64,000 bases of DNA from Micromonospora echinofusca (GTDB lineage: Bacteria > Actinomycetota > Actinomycetes > Mycobacteriales > Micromonosporaceae): NCBI RefSeq assembly GCF_900091445.1, contig NZ_LT607733.1, positions 4,367,001 to 4,431,000 of the forward strand, written 5' to 3'. Shown piece by piece: positions 52,062-62,284 of this stretch. Made by a program: the position numbers and the translations under genes. Under the pieces are notes generated by a model. It saw only the letters and a list, made by a program, of their open reading frames with translations, made no database searches and had not been told where the DNA came from. Numbering within the stretch: the first letter of the stretch is position 1; the number at the start of each line of letters is the position of its first letter.

Positions 52062-52391
52062 CTAGCGCCACCAGGGGCGGTCGACGACGAGTTCCTCAAG
52101 GTCACGGACGTTCTCGGCGACCGCCCGCGCGGGGGTGTCCGGGCGTTGCAGCGCGACCCGGAGGTCCGAGGATAGATAGCTCGCCTCACGCACCTCGCAC
52201 TCCTGGCGCAGGGCCGCCGGGACGTCTCCGCGAGTGGCCCGCGGCGTGGATGATCTTCACGACGACGTCGGCGCCGACGTAGACGTGGTGTGCGAGAGGC
52301 TGTCGGCCGTGGTCATCGGGCCGGGGTCGCGGCCCAGGGCCGTGGCGGCGATCGCATGGGCGACGTCGTGGGACTGTCGCAGGTCGGTCGT
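52062..52391 (-). pseudogene. Decayed aminoglycoside-phosphotransferase-like gene
   Basis: Remnant read in three segments. Segment one, TDLRQSHDVAHAIAATALGR to DSLSH, is in frame with the preceding GNAT gene; its expected ATG is ACG (52389-52391). A two-base slip near 52290 (CAC-AC-CAC) shifts to HHVYVGADVVVKIIHAAGHS, the ATP-binding start of APH-type kinases. After 52230 another frame gives a C-terminal end, VAENVRDLEELVVDRPWWR and stop. The kinase core (catalytic HGD region) is missing, so there was an internal deletion too. Family assignment rests on the YVGADVVVK and PWWR ends and is moderate. Confidence 0.6.
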
Positions 52392-52919
52392 CGGCGGTGG
52401 CGGGGTCGCCTCACCCGCGTCCTGGCGGGAGTCGTCCCAGTCGAGTCGGTAGCGCTGTTCGAGGCGACCGCTGCGCGGGTGCGGGACGGCCTCGCCGTGG
52501 GGCAGCCAGCCGGCGGCCTCGTACAGGCTCACCGCCCGCGGGTTGTCGACGTAGACGCCCAGCTCGGCACGGGCGAAACCCGCCGCCGCGAGGTGGGCGG
52601 GGGCGGCCCGCAGCAACTGCCGGCCGACGCCCCGACCCCAGGCGGCGGGTTCCACGCCGAGGTACCGGATCTCGGCGGTCGAGCCGTCCGCCGGCACGGG
52701 CTCGACCGCCGCGAAACCGACGACCCTACCGGCGTCGAGGGCCACCAGCAGGAGCGAGCGGGGTGTGCCGTCGAGCACCGCCTGGATCAGGGGGCGGGCG
52801 AGGCGGAGCGGCGCGACCTCGGTGGCGCCGTCGCGGGCCGCGGTCGCCTCCGCCCAGATCCGGGCGGCCTCGTCGATGTGCCGTTCACGGGTGGTCGGCC
52901 GTACCTGCACGTCGCTCAT
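52257..52919 (-). CDS. GNAT-family N-acetyltransferase, C-terminus fused to relic sequence
   Basis: A 220-residue frame. Residues 1-155 are a GNAT domain: AAVEPVPADGSTAEIRYLGV, acetyl-CoA loop PAAWGRGVGRQLLRAAPAHL (near 95), and YVDNPRAVSLYEAAGWLPHG. The natural end should be close to YRLDW (about 160). Instead translation runs on through a Pro/Thr linker into the start of the phosphotransferase relic and stops after STSAPTSS. This is a readthrough fusion caused by decay downstream. Substrate unknown. An eight-bp-arm palindrome lies on the ATG. Confidence 0.8.
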   Translation of the reverse strand: MSDVQVRPTTRERHIDEAARIWAEATAARDGATEVAPLRLARPLIQAVLDGTPRSLLLVALDAGRVVGFAAVEPVPADGSTAEIRYLGVEPAAWGRGVGRQLLRAAPAHLAAAGFARAELGVYVDNPRAVSLYEAAGWLPHGEAVPHPRSGRLEQRYRLDWDDSRQDAGEATPPPPTTDLRQSHDVAHAIAATALGRDPGPMTTADSLSHTTSTSAPTSS

Positions 52920-52937
52920 CGACACAGTCTGTCGATG
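52917..52937. promoter_or_regulatory. Palindrome over the GNAT gene start codon
   Basis: CATCGACA-CAGTC-TGTCGATG: perfect eight-base arms around five bases. It includes the start codon and likely -10 region of the GNAT gene, and could be an autoregulatory or local repressor site. Confidence 0.5.
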
Positions 52938-53002
52938 CGGCGTCCCGGTGGCGACCCGGTTTGTCGCGCCGCTCCGCGCGACGCCGGCCCCACACAGCGC
53001 GC

Positions 53003-53034
53003 TACGGGGCGACGGGGCGACGGGGCGACGGGGC
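53003..53034. repeat. 8-bp tandem repeat, four copies
   Basis: ACGGGGC units with an 8-base period, three exact GACGGGGC copies plus one variant. It lies in the 327-base gap (52920-53246) between the divergent GNAT and FNT genes, which otherwise has only a possible relic of a membrane-helix coding segment on the minus strand (VAAGVIAWKLA). Confidence 0.7.
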
Positions 53035-53246
53035 AAGCTTCCAGGCGATCACGCCGGCCGCGACCAGCAGGACGGCGGCGAGGGCGCGTCCCACGCCCAG
53101 TCGAAGCCGCCTTCGGCCGCCCGACGCGTCAGGGCCGGGATCTCCCGGCCGACGGCGGCGAGTGGCCGAGCGCCCTCAGCCCGGTCCTGCCGGGCGTGAC
53201 CCGCCCCGACAGGAGTAGCCGGTGCGGGAACGGGCAGACGGGGGCG

Positions 53247-54068
53247 GTGAGCCAGCGTCGCGACGTTCCCGACGGCCGGGCCGGTGCCGCGCGCGCCGAC
53301 CCCGAGCCGGAGGTGGCGCAGGCGTTCGACCGGCTGGTCGAGGAGGGCGACGTCCGGCTCGCCCGGCCCTGGCCGGCGCTGATCGTCACCGGCCTGCTCG
53401 GCGGGATCGACGTGGGCACCGGGGTGCTGGCGTACCTGCTGGTCCTGGACGCCACCGGGCAGAAGCTGCTGGCGGGGCTCGCGTTCGGCATCGGGTTCGT
53501 GGCCCTGCTGCTGGCCCGCAGCGAGCTGTTCACCGAGAACTTCCTGGTGCCGGTGACGGCCGTGGCCGCCCGCCGGAACTCACTCGCCGCCCTGGGCCGG
53601 CTCTGGGCCGTCACGCTGACCGGCAACCTGCTGGGCGGCTGGCTGGTGGCGTGGTTGATCACCCGCGCGTTGCCCGGGCTGCGGGACACCGCCACCTCGG
53701 CCGGCACCCACTTCGCCGCGCTGGGCGTGAACCTGCACTCGTTCACCCTGGCGGTGCTCGCCGGGCTGGTGATCACCCTGATGACCCGGATGCAGCACTC
53801 CACCGAGAGCCTCGGCGTACGGCTGGTGCCGGCGCTGCTCTTCGGCGCGCTGCTCGCCGGCGGGGAACTCTTCCACAGCGTGCTCGACTCGATCCTGATG
53901 TTCACCGCGCTCACCGCCGGCCGGGCGCCGTTCGGCTACCTGGACTGGCTCGGCGCCCTCGGCTGGTCGGTGCTGGGCAACATCGTCGGCGGGGTGGGCC
54001 TGGTGGCCTTCCTCCGCATGGCCCGGGTGCCGCAAGAGCTCGCCCGGGAACGCGCCCGCAACCGCTGA
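53247..54068 (+). CDS. Formate/nitrite transporter (FNT) family protein
   Basis: A 273-residue membrane channel with six predicted helices. FNT signatures are ALIVTGLLGGIDVGTGVLAY near residue 45, LLARSELFTENFLVPVTAV (near 90), and LGVNLHSFTLAVLAGLVITL (third helix pair). This YfdC-like actinobacterial branch is only loosely tied to formate or nitrite, so substrate is unknown. The N-terminal 30 residues are charged and cytoplasmic. GTG 53247 with a weak GGGGG site is preferred, and the start is uncertain. A strong terminator separates it from katG. Confidence 0.85.
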   Translation: MSQRRDVPDGRAGAARADPEPEVAQAFDRLVEEGDVRLARPWPALIVTGLLGGIDVGTGVLAYLLVLDATGQKLLAGLAFGIGFVALLLARSELFTENFLVPVTAVAARRNSLAALGRLWAVTLTGNLLGGWLVAWLITRALPGLRDTATSAGTHFAALGVNLHSFTLAVLAGLVITLMTRMQHSTESLGVRLVPALLFGALLAGGELFHSVLDSILMFTALTAGRAPFGYLDWLGALGWSVLGNIVGGVGLVAFLRMARVPQELARERARNR

Positions 54069-54130
54069 CCGGAGGCACCGCACGCCGGCGGGACGCGGGG
54101 AGGCCGTACGGAACGGCCCGGAACGCGGGC

Positions 54131-54164
54131 GAGCCCCGGTCGATGGTGCGATCGACCGGGGCTC
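54131..54164. terminator. Bidirectional terminator between FNT and katG genes
   Basis: Arms GAGCCCCGGTCGAT and ATCGACCGGGGCTC (14 bp, perfect) close a six-base loop between convergent stops. Confidence 0.8.
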
Positions 54165-54179
54165 GTCACGTGGTACGGG

Positions 54180-56908
<2,729 letters not shown>

Positions 56909-56909
56909 G

Positions 56910-56950
56910 CGATGAATATAGTCGACTCTTCTGGAATGAATCAGGTTTTG
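56910..56950. promoter_or_regulatory. AT-rich furA-katG promoter and probable FurA box
   Basis: Antisense, it holds TGATTCATTCCAGAAGAG then TCGACTATATTCATCGC. The TATATT is the -10 element. The AT-rich imperfectly symmetric block (ATTCATTC ... ACTATATTCAT) resembles FurA/CatR boxes lying over furA promoters. Not proven. Confidence 0.5.
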
Positions 56951-56991
56951 CTTCGGCTCAACTCCGCGGCCCCGGGGGCACGGCCCGCCGG

Positions 56992-57110
56992 TCAGTCGGC
57001 CGCTTCGACGTACGCCGCCAGGTTGGCCAGCGAGGAGGCGATCCCGGCCTCGTGGTCCGCCTGGTCGATGCCGGGCGGCACGTCCGTGGCGGTGACGGTC
57101 ACCCCGCTAC
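56992..57110 (-). pseudogene. C-terminal remnant of an SRPBCC (AHSA1-like) gene
   Basis: About 39 codons read GSGVTVTATDVPPGIDQADH and then EAGIASSLANLAAYVEAAD and stop. This is the typical ending of actinobacterial SRPBCC/activator-of-Hsp90-homologue proteins. Nothing upstream of about 57110 continues the domain, and no start is present, so it is a truncated relic. The kinase gene that follows on the other strand begins close by. Confidence 0.55.
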
Positions 57111-57166
57111 CCTCCTGACCCGCAGAAGGCGTGCATGGCCGGGCCGCCGTGGGGCAGTAGGTGGCG

Positions 57167-58117
57167 ATGGATGAACAGGTGATGGTGTTCGCGCCCGCGC
57201 CGCTCTTGACCGTGACCATCGAGCAGCAGGCCGACGCGGTCGAGCTGCACCTGCACCCCGGCGGGCAGGGGGTGTGGCAGACCCGCATGATCGCGGCCCT
57301 CGGCACGCCGGTCACGCTGTGCGTGGCCGTCGGCGGCGAGGTCGGCGACGCGCTGCGCAAGCTGCTCGTCGACGAGGACGTGACGGTACGCGTGGTGAAC
57401 CGGCAGTCGGGGACGGGCTGGTACGTGCACGACCGGCGCGACGGCTCGCGGGCGGAGATCGCCGAGGACCCGGGTGCGCCGATGGTCCGCCACGACATCG
57501 ACGAGCTGTACACGGTGACGCTGACCGAGGGACTGCGGGCGCCGGTGAGCGTCCTCAGCGGCCCGGCCGACCCGGACGTGGTCGACTCGGACATCTACCG
57601 GCGCCTGGCCGCCGACCTGAGCGCCAACGGCGGCACCGTCGTCGCGGACCTCTCCGGCCCGCACCTGGCGGCGGTGCTGGAGGGCGGCGTCGCCGTGCTC
57701 AAGGTCAGCCACGAGGAGCTGATGGACGACGGCTACGCGGACGACGACAGCGTCGAGTCCCTGCTCGACGCCGGCCGGCGCCTGCAACGGAAGGGCGCGA
57801 AATCGGTGCTGATCAGCCGGGCCGGGGAGCCGGCCCTGGCCCTGCTCGACGACGGTACGGCGCTACAGGTGCACGCCCCGCCGCTGGAACTGGCCGACCA
57901 CCGGGGCGCCGGTGACTCGATGACCGCCGGCGTCGCCGCGGTGCTCGCCCGTGGCGGCGACCTGCGGGAGGCCATCCGCATCGGCGCCGCGGCCGGGGCG
58001 CTCAACGTCACCCGGCACGGCCTGGGCACCGGCCGGGCGGAGGCCGTACGGGAACTCGCCGGGCGGGTGCGGCTGACGTCGCTGCAGGACGCGTCGGGGG
58101 GCTCCGATGACGGGTGA
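57167..58117 (+). CDS. PfkB-family carbohydrate kinase (1-phosphofructokinase-like)
   Basis: A 316-residue ribokinase-fold kinase. The substrate segment HLHPGGQGVWQTRMIAALGT (near 30-45) resembles the GGKGxN/xxRM site of phosphofructokinase types. The C-terminal signature ADHRGAGDSMTAGVAAVLAR holds the catalytic Asp. HPGGQGVWQ replaces the usual GGKGIN-type motif, so the sugar may differ. GTG 57161 and ATG 57167 are both possible; neither has a strong ribosome site. It overlaps the surE start by 11 bases, so both are one operon, possibly in sugar-phosphate or nucleotide salvage. Confidence 0.83.
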   Translation: MDEQVMVFAPAPLLTVTIEQQADAVELHLHPGGQGVWQTRMIAALGTPVTLCVAVGGEVGDALRKLLVDEDVTVRVVNRQSGTGWYVHDRRDGSRAEIAEDPGAPMVRHDIDELYTVTLTEGLRAPVSVLSGPADPDVVDSDIYRRLAADLSANGGTVVADLSGPHLAAVLEGGVAVLKVSHEELMDDGYADDDSVESLLDAGRRLQRKGAKSVLISRAGEPALALLDDGTALQVHAPPLELADHRGAGDSMTAGVAAVLARGGDLREAIRIGAAAGALNVTRHGLGTGRAEAVRELAGRVRLTSLQDASGGSDDG

Positions 58118-58958
58118 CCGGTCGGCGCGTGTCCTGGTGACCAACGACGACGGCGTGCTCGCCCCCGGCATCCGCTGGCTCGCCCGCGCCGCGTACGAAC
58201 GCGGCCTCGACGTGGTGGTCGCCGCGCCGCAGTCCGAGGCGAGCGGAATGAGCGCCGCCCTGTCCGCGGTCACCGACGACGGGCGGGTGATGTTCACGCG
58301 GACGGAGCTGACCGGGCTGCCCGAGGTGCCGGCGTACGGCGTGGCGGCCTCGCCCGGCTACATCGCCATCCTGGCCGGGCTCGGTGTGTTCGGGCCGCCT
58401 CCGGAGCTGGTGCTCTCGGGCATCAACCGGGGCGCGAACGCGGGACACGCGATCCTGCACTCGGGCACCGTGGGCGCGGCGTTGACCGCCGGCAACGGCG
58501 GCGCCCGGGCCTTGGCCGTGTCGCTGGACGTGCTGTCGCCGGCGACGGCGAGCGCGGGCAGCGCGGGCGCGGCGATCGACGTGCTGGACACCGTCGACGA
58601 CGAGGCCCGCCACTGGTCCACCGCCGCCGGGCTGGCCGGGCACCTGCTGCCCTGGCTGCTCGACGCGACCCCCGGCACGGTGCTGAACCTCAACGTTCCC
58701 GACCTGCCGGCCGAGCAGGTCGCCGGGCTGCGCCAGGCCACCCTCGCCCCGTTCGGGCAGGTGCAGGTCGCCATCGCCGAGAGCGGCCACGACTACGTCC
58801 GTACGGCCATCGAGGAAAACGGCGCCCGCCACGTCCCCGGCACCGACCTGGCCTGGCTGGCCGACGGCTACGCCGCCGTCACCGCCGTACGGGCCCTGGG
58901 CGACCTGCCCGACGTGCGGATACCGATGGCGCAGGCCGGCGGCCCGGTCGTCGGCTGA
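58107..58958 (+). CDS. surE: 5'/3'-nucleotidase SurE
   Basis: A 283-residue SurE nucleotidase that dephosphorylates nucleoside monophosphates and polyphosphates. The metal site is LVTNDDGVLAPGI at the N-terminus, with VVVAAPQSEASGMSAAL and LVLSGINRGANAGHAILHSGTVGAAL completing the family signature. A longer C-terminal part (about 195-283) is typical of actinobacterial members. ATG 58107 lies within the upstream kinase gene. The pair suggests salvage of phosphorylated sugars or nucleotides, by inference. Confidence 0.92.
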   Translation: MTGDRSARVLVTNDDGVLAPGIRWLARAAYERGLDVVVAAPQSEASGMSAALSAVTDDGRVMFTRTELTGLPEVPAYGVAASPGYIAILAGLGVFGPPPELVLSGINRGANAGHAILHSGTVGAALTAGNGGARALAVSLDVLSPATASAGSAGAAIDVLDTVDDEARHWSTAAGLAGHLLPWLLDATPGTVLNLNVPDLPAEQVAGLRQATLAPFGQVQVAIAESGHDYVRTAIEENGARHVPGTDLAWLADGYAAVTAVRALGDLPDVRIPMAQAGGPVVG

Positions 58959-59275
58959 TCCGTCCCGGAAGCGACCCCGCCCCGGCGGTGGCCGGCGGGG
59001 CGGTGCCATGTCTCGTCGGGTCAGACTCCGCCGGTGGCGCGGTCGCGGTCGCGGTCGGCCTCGGCGTCGGCCGCGCCTGTCGGGACGCCGTCGCTGTCGC
59101 GGCTGGCCCCGGACAGGTCCACGTCGGCACCGGCGCGGGCGGCGTCGGCGGCCGCGTAGGCCGTAGTCGGCTCTCGCGCTCCCCGGCCCGTGATCGGGCG
59201 CCGCGACAGTTTCCTGCGGGTGGACCGGGCCCAACCGGGCTCCGCAGCGGCCTCGCGGGGGCGAGCATCAGCAGC
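58959..59275. other. Intergenic region between surE and ltrA-like genes
   Basis: About 317 bases. A minus-strand frame ending at 59021 encodes an acidic, Asp/Ala/Gly-rich tail (ADADRDRDRATGGV-like), but no convincing start or ribosome site was found. The plus strand is a GC-rich, repetitive valine/glycine frame (GGTCGC repeats). I see no promoter that can be called with confidence. Confidence 0.3.
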
Positions 59276-60487
59276 ATGGGGCTTCGGGGAGGCGGCGGGC
59301 GGGACCTGCTGGAACGCCGGGAGGACGTGCGGCAGGCGAACTTCCTGGAACTCTTCGTCGACCTGGTGCTGGTGTTCGCCCTCGCCGGGGTGGTCGACCG
59401 GGTGATGCAGGACATCAGCGCGGGCGACCCGGTCGTACGGTGGCGGTCGCTGGCGTACCTGCTGGTCCTGGCCATGCCGCTGATCTGGTTGTGGATCACC
59501 ACGGCGCACATCACCAGCTGGTTCGACCCCCGCCGCCGCAAGATCCAGTGGATCGTGCTGGCCAGCGCGTTCGGCCTGCTGGTCATGGCCTCGTCCCTGC
59601 CGTACGCGTTCGCCAGCCGGGGTTGGGCGTTCGTGCTGCCGTACCTCGTCCTGCACTGCGCCCGCCCGCTGCTCCTCCTGCCCAGCCTGCACGGGCACGC
59701 CCTGCGCGACCTCTACCTCCGGTCGGTGCTGTGGTGCACGGCCCCGGCGGCGATCTGGATTGCCGGCGCACTGGTCGGCGGCGTCGCCCGGGCCACCCTC
59801 TGGGCAGTCGCGGTGACGGTGGACATCGTCGCCGCGCAACTGCGTTGGCCACTGCCCCGCCGGGCCCGGCCACCGGTCAGCGCGTGGGCGATGGACAGCG
59901 GCCACCACCTGCCCGAGCGCTACCAGCAGCTGCTGCTGATCGCCCTCGGCGAGACCGTCCTGGCCGCGGGCATCACCTTCACGGACCAGCCGGCCACCGC
60001 GGCCACGTCGGCCGCGCTGGTGGTGGCGTACCTGTCGACGGTGCTGCTCTGGCGGATCTACTTCTACCGCTCCGGGCAGGTCCTCACCGAAGCGGTCGCC
60101 GCCGCCGGGGACCGGCTGGCCGCCGGCCAGGCCACCGGCATCGCCCACGTCGTCATGGTGGTCGGCATCGTCACCACCGCCGTCGGCTACGAGATCGTGC
60201 TGGAACACCCCGGCGGCCGGCCCGAACCGGTGTGGCTCGCGGTGGTCCTCGGCGGTCCGGCCCTGTTCCTCTACGGTCGCATCCGCCTGGAACGGGTCGT
60301 GTTCAACCGGCTGTCGATCCGCCGGGTCGCCGCCATCGCCACCCTCGCGGCGGCTGCCGTACCGCTGCGTCTCGCCCCACCGCTGATGGCCGCCGTGGTG
60401 GCCGCGATCGTGCTGCTCGGGGTCGCTCTGGCCGATGCCGGCCACGCCGCCCGCCGCCCACCCGAGCGGCCCTCCCCAGCGCACTGA
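59276..60487 (+). CDS. Low-temperature-requirement A (LtrA) family membrane protein
   Basis: A 403-residue integral membrane protein of the LtrA family. Family start REDVRQANFLELFVDLVLVF is at residues 15-36, followed by about ten helices. MDSGHHLPERYQQLLLIALGETVL (near 205) is the conserved HxxER...GE motif. Function is unknown; named for a Listeria gene needed for growth in the cold. ATG 59276 is taken as the start since the frame upstream is low-complexity, though no ribosome site is obvious. Confidence 0.88.
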   Translation: MGLRGGGGRDLLERREDVRQANFLELFVDLVLVFALAGVVDRVMQDISAGDPVVRWRSLAYLLVLAMPLIWLWITTAHITSWFDPRRRKIQWIVLASAFGLLVMASSLPYAFASRGWAFVLPYLVLHCARPLLLLPSLHGHALRDLYLRSVLWCTAPAAIWIAGALVGGVARATLWAVAVTVDIVAAQLRWPLPRRARPPVSAWAMDSGHHLPERYQQLLLIALGETVLAAGITFTDQPATAATSAALVVAYLSTVLLWRIYFYRSGQVLTEAVAAAGDRLAAGQATGIAHVVMVVGIVTTAVGYEIVLEHPGGRPEPVWLAVVLGGPALFLYGRIRLERVVFNRLSIRRVAAIATLAAAAVPLRLAPPLMAAVVAAIVLLGVALADAGHAARRPPERPSPAH

Positions 60488-60760
60488 CCGGGAGGGCACG
60501 GCCACACCCTGGCTGTCCTCGAACACCCAGACGATCTCCGCCAGGGTCTCCGGGCCACCAGGCGGTTGCCCTGCGCCGCGTGACCCGGCCCGATGTGGTG
60601 CCCCGCACCTCCCGACCCGGGTCCCGGGCCAGCAGCTCGGTCAGGACGTCCTGCGGCGAGCGGCCCTCGGCGAGCAACGGCAGGCCGTCGTACGCCAGGA
60701 AGGGGTTGCGGGTGGCCGGGGTCGCCACCGCGCCGCAATCAGAAAGGTCATGATCGGCAG
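60488..60760 (-). pseudogene. DUF1028-like and other coding remnants
   Basis: On the minus strand, 60600-60745 reads CGAVATPATRNPFLAYDGLP then LLAEGRSPQDVLTELLARDP, which resembles the N-terminal half of DUF1028 proteins but lacks a start and the rest of the domain. A second fragment in another frame, near 60500-60560, reads ETLAEIVWVFEDSQGVAVPS and could be from a different gene. Both look like decayed sequence rather than shadows. Family assignment of the first is moderate, the second is unassigned. Confidence 0.4.
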
Positions 60761-60813
60761 TTACCCGGCCGGACGCCCGCCATGCGGGAGCGGCATGAGC
60801 GGACGTCGGCGCG

Positions 60814-61311
60814 CTACTCGTTGGTGAGCTGCTCGCGAAGGATGTCGGCGTGCCCGCAGTGCTGGGCGAGCTCGCGCAGCACGTGGAGATACACCCAGCG
60901 CAGCGGAAGCGGGCCCCGCCGGTGCCCGTGGAGGATGTCGTCCAGGCCCAGGGACGACGTCGCACGGCGTGATGCCGCGCAGGCTTCGCGGTGCGCGTGC
61001 CGGACGCTGGCGATCGTGTCGTCCTCAGCGAGGACGAACGAGTCCTCCGACCTCGCCGGGATGCCGATCTCCGAGCGCGAGCGGCCGGTGACGGCTTCGT
61101 CGAACCAGACCTTCTCCACGAAGGTCGCGTGCTTCACGAGACCGAGCAGCGTGGTCCGGGAGGCCACCAACGAGCGACGCGCCTGTTCCTCGGTCAGCCC
61201 GTCCAGGCAGCCGTTGAGCGCGCCACGGTGCTCGTCGAGGAACGCCTCGAACTGGTCGCGGGCCGGCTGCGCGACGATCCGGTCGTCGAAGGTGGGCGGG
61301 TAGGAAGGCAT
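60814..61311 (-). CDS. DinB-family (DUF664) protein
   Basis: A 165-residue DinB-like protein. LDGLTEEQARRSLVASRTTL and LLGLVKHATFVEKVWFDEAV (first His) open the bundle, and VYLHVLRELAQHCGHADILR ends it with two histidines, a DUF664 signature shared with the gene at 14512. Likely metal-dependent; substrate unknown. ATG 61311 starts the natural family N-terminus; no clear ribosome site is visible. The frame is open further upstream as noise. Confidence 0.82.
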   Translation of the reverse strand: MPSYPPTFDDRIVAQPARDQFEAFLDEHRGALNGCLDGLTEEQARRSLVASRTTLLGLVKHATFVEKVWFDEAVTGRSRSEIGIPARSEDSFVLAEDDTIASVRHAHREACAASRRATSSLGLDDILHGHRRGPLPLRWVYLHVLRELAQHCGHADILREQLTNE

Positions 61312-61468
61312 GGGCAGAGCATTCCAGACCGTGACCCGGTCTCCGCCCCTGCGGTCAGTCGTCGATCGCCTGGTGGACGGCGGTCGAGACGAGCCCGCCG
61401 CCAAACGTACCTGTTGCGCGACGCCCGCAGGGTCCCCGACACCGTCCACAGGCACACGAACAGCCGTG

Positions 61469-61969
61469 TCACGTCCGGTCGGCCGCGCCGAACAGGTAAC
61501 GCAGCTCGTCCAGCATGACGACCAGCACCCCGGCGACCAGCGCCCCGACGGCGGCCAGCACCGCTTCACCAGGGCGTACGGGCCCGGCCGGGGCGAGCGC
61601 GCCAGCGATCGCGCAGCCGATGAGCAACGCGTTGCGCCACACGTGGTGCCGGCCCAGGGGCGCGGCCGTGCGGCCGAAGCAGCGGCAGGTGGCGCCGCCC
61701 CGCCGCAGGTTCGCGGCGATGGCGACGGTGAAGGCGAGCAGCAGGGCCGCTGACAGGAGGAAGCCGGCCATCGGGAACACGGCCAGCAGGACGACGGCGC
61801 TGAACTCGGCGGCGATCACGGCCACGGCGAGCGGACCTGCCGGCTGGTAGCCCATGTCGTGCACCGAGCGCGTGAACTCCCGGTAGGCGGCACGCCCGGA
61901 GACCTTGCCGACCGCCGCCGCCAGCAGGACCGTGCCGAGCAGCACGCGGCACGCGATGTCGACGTACAC
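61469..61969 (-). CDS. MauE/DoxX-family redox-associated membrane protein
   Basis: A 166-residue membrane protein with four predicted helices. MauE-type marks are the N-terminal CRVLLGTVLLAAAVGKVSGR, the second-helix region AVAVIAAEFSAVVLLAVFP, and a short loop GGATCRCFGR with a CxC pair, ending in VMLDELRYLF. MauE proteins assist disulfide formation or maturation of exported cysteine-containing proteins. GTG 61969 lies three bases after the signal peptidase stop, so it is the last gene of an ABC-peptidase-MauE operon. GAGGGAGG precedes it. Confidence 0.8.
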   Translation of the reverse strand: MYVDIACRVLLGTVLLAAAVGKVSGRAAYREFTRSVHDMGYQPAGPLAVAVIAAEFSAVVLLAVFPMAGFLLSAALLLAFTVAIAANLRRGGATCRCFGRTAAPLGRHHVWRNALLIGCAIAGALAPAGPVRPGEAVLAAVGALVAGVLVVMLDELRYLFGAADRT

Positions 61970-61972
61970 CTG

Positions 61973-62284
61973 TCATCGCCTCCCTCTGGCCACGCCGAGG
62001 ATCGCCTCGCGCGGCACCGCCCCGAAGTGCCGCGAGTCCTGACTGTGGGGGTTGTCTCCGCGTACGGTCACGGCACCGTCGGGCTCGACCCGATGCACGC
62101 GCTTGACCATCCACGTCAGGTCGGAGTCGGGTACGACGTCACGGGTCCGGAAGACGAGGAGGTCACCGGCGGCCGGCGGCCGCCCGACGCGGACGACGAG
62201 CCGGTCGCCGTCGCGCAGCGTCGGCGCCATGCTGTGCCCGCGTACGACCATCAGGCGCCAGCGGCGGCGCAGCCAACCGGTCAT
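61973..62284 (-). CDS. Small S26-family signal peptidase
   Basis: A 103-residue S26 peptidase. The catalytic Ser is in VRGHSMAPTLRDGDRLVV (near 18) and the Lys in LTWMVKRVHRVEPDG (near 62), followed by the box VRGDNPHSQDSRHFG. It is much shorter than LepB, and the usual membrane anchor is missing or reduced to the basic N-terminus (MTGWLRRRWRLMVV). The ATG overlaps the ABC transporter stop by four bases. Small S26 enzymes occur with ABC exporters in peptide-export operons; here the substrate is unknown. Confidence 0.85.
   Translation of the reverse strand: MTGWLRRRWRLMVVRGHSMAPTLRDGDRLVVRVGRPPAAGDLLVFRTRDVVPDSDLTWMVKRVHRVEPDGAVTVRGDNPHSQDSRHFGAVPREAILGVARGRR

Noticed and set aside
53003..53034. 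8-bp repeat as a plasmid-type iteron or origin
   Set aside because: Units are very short and GC-rich with no replication gene or AT-rich region nearby; simple slippage explains it.
58988..59275. N-terminal extension of the LtrA frame and the acidic minus-strand tail ending at 59021
   Set aside because: The extension is a low-complexity Val/Gly/Ala stretch not found in LtrA proteins. The minus-strand tail has no credible start or ribosome site.
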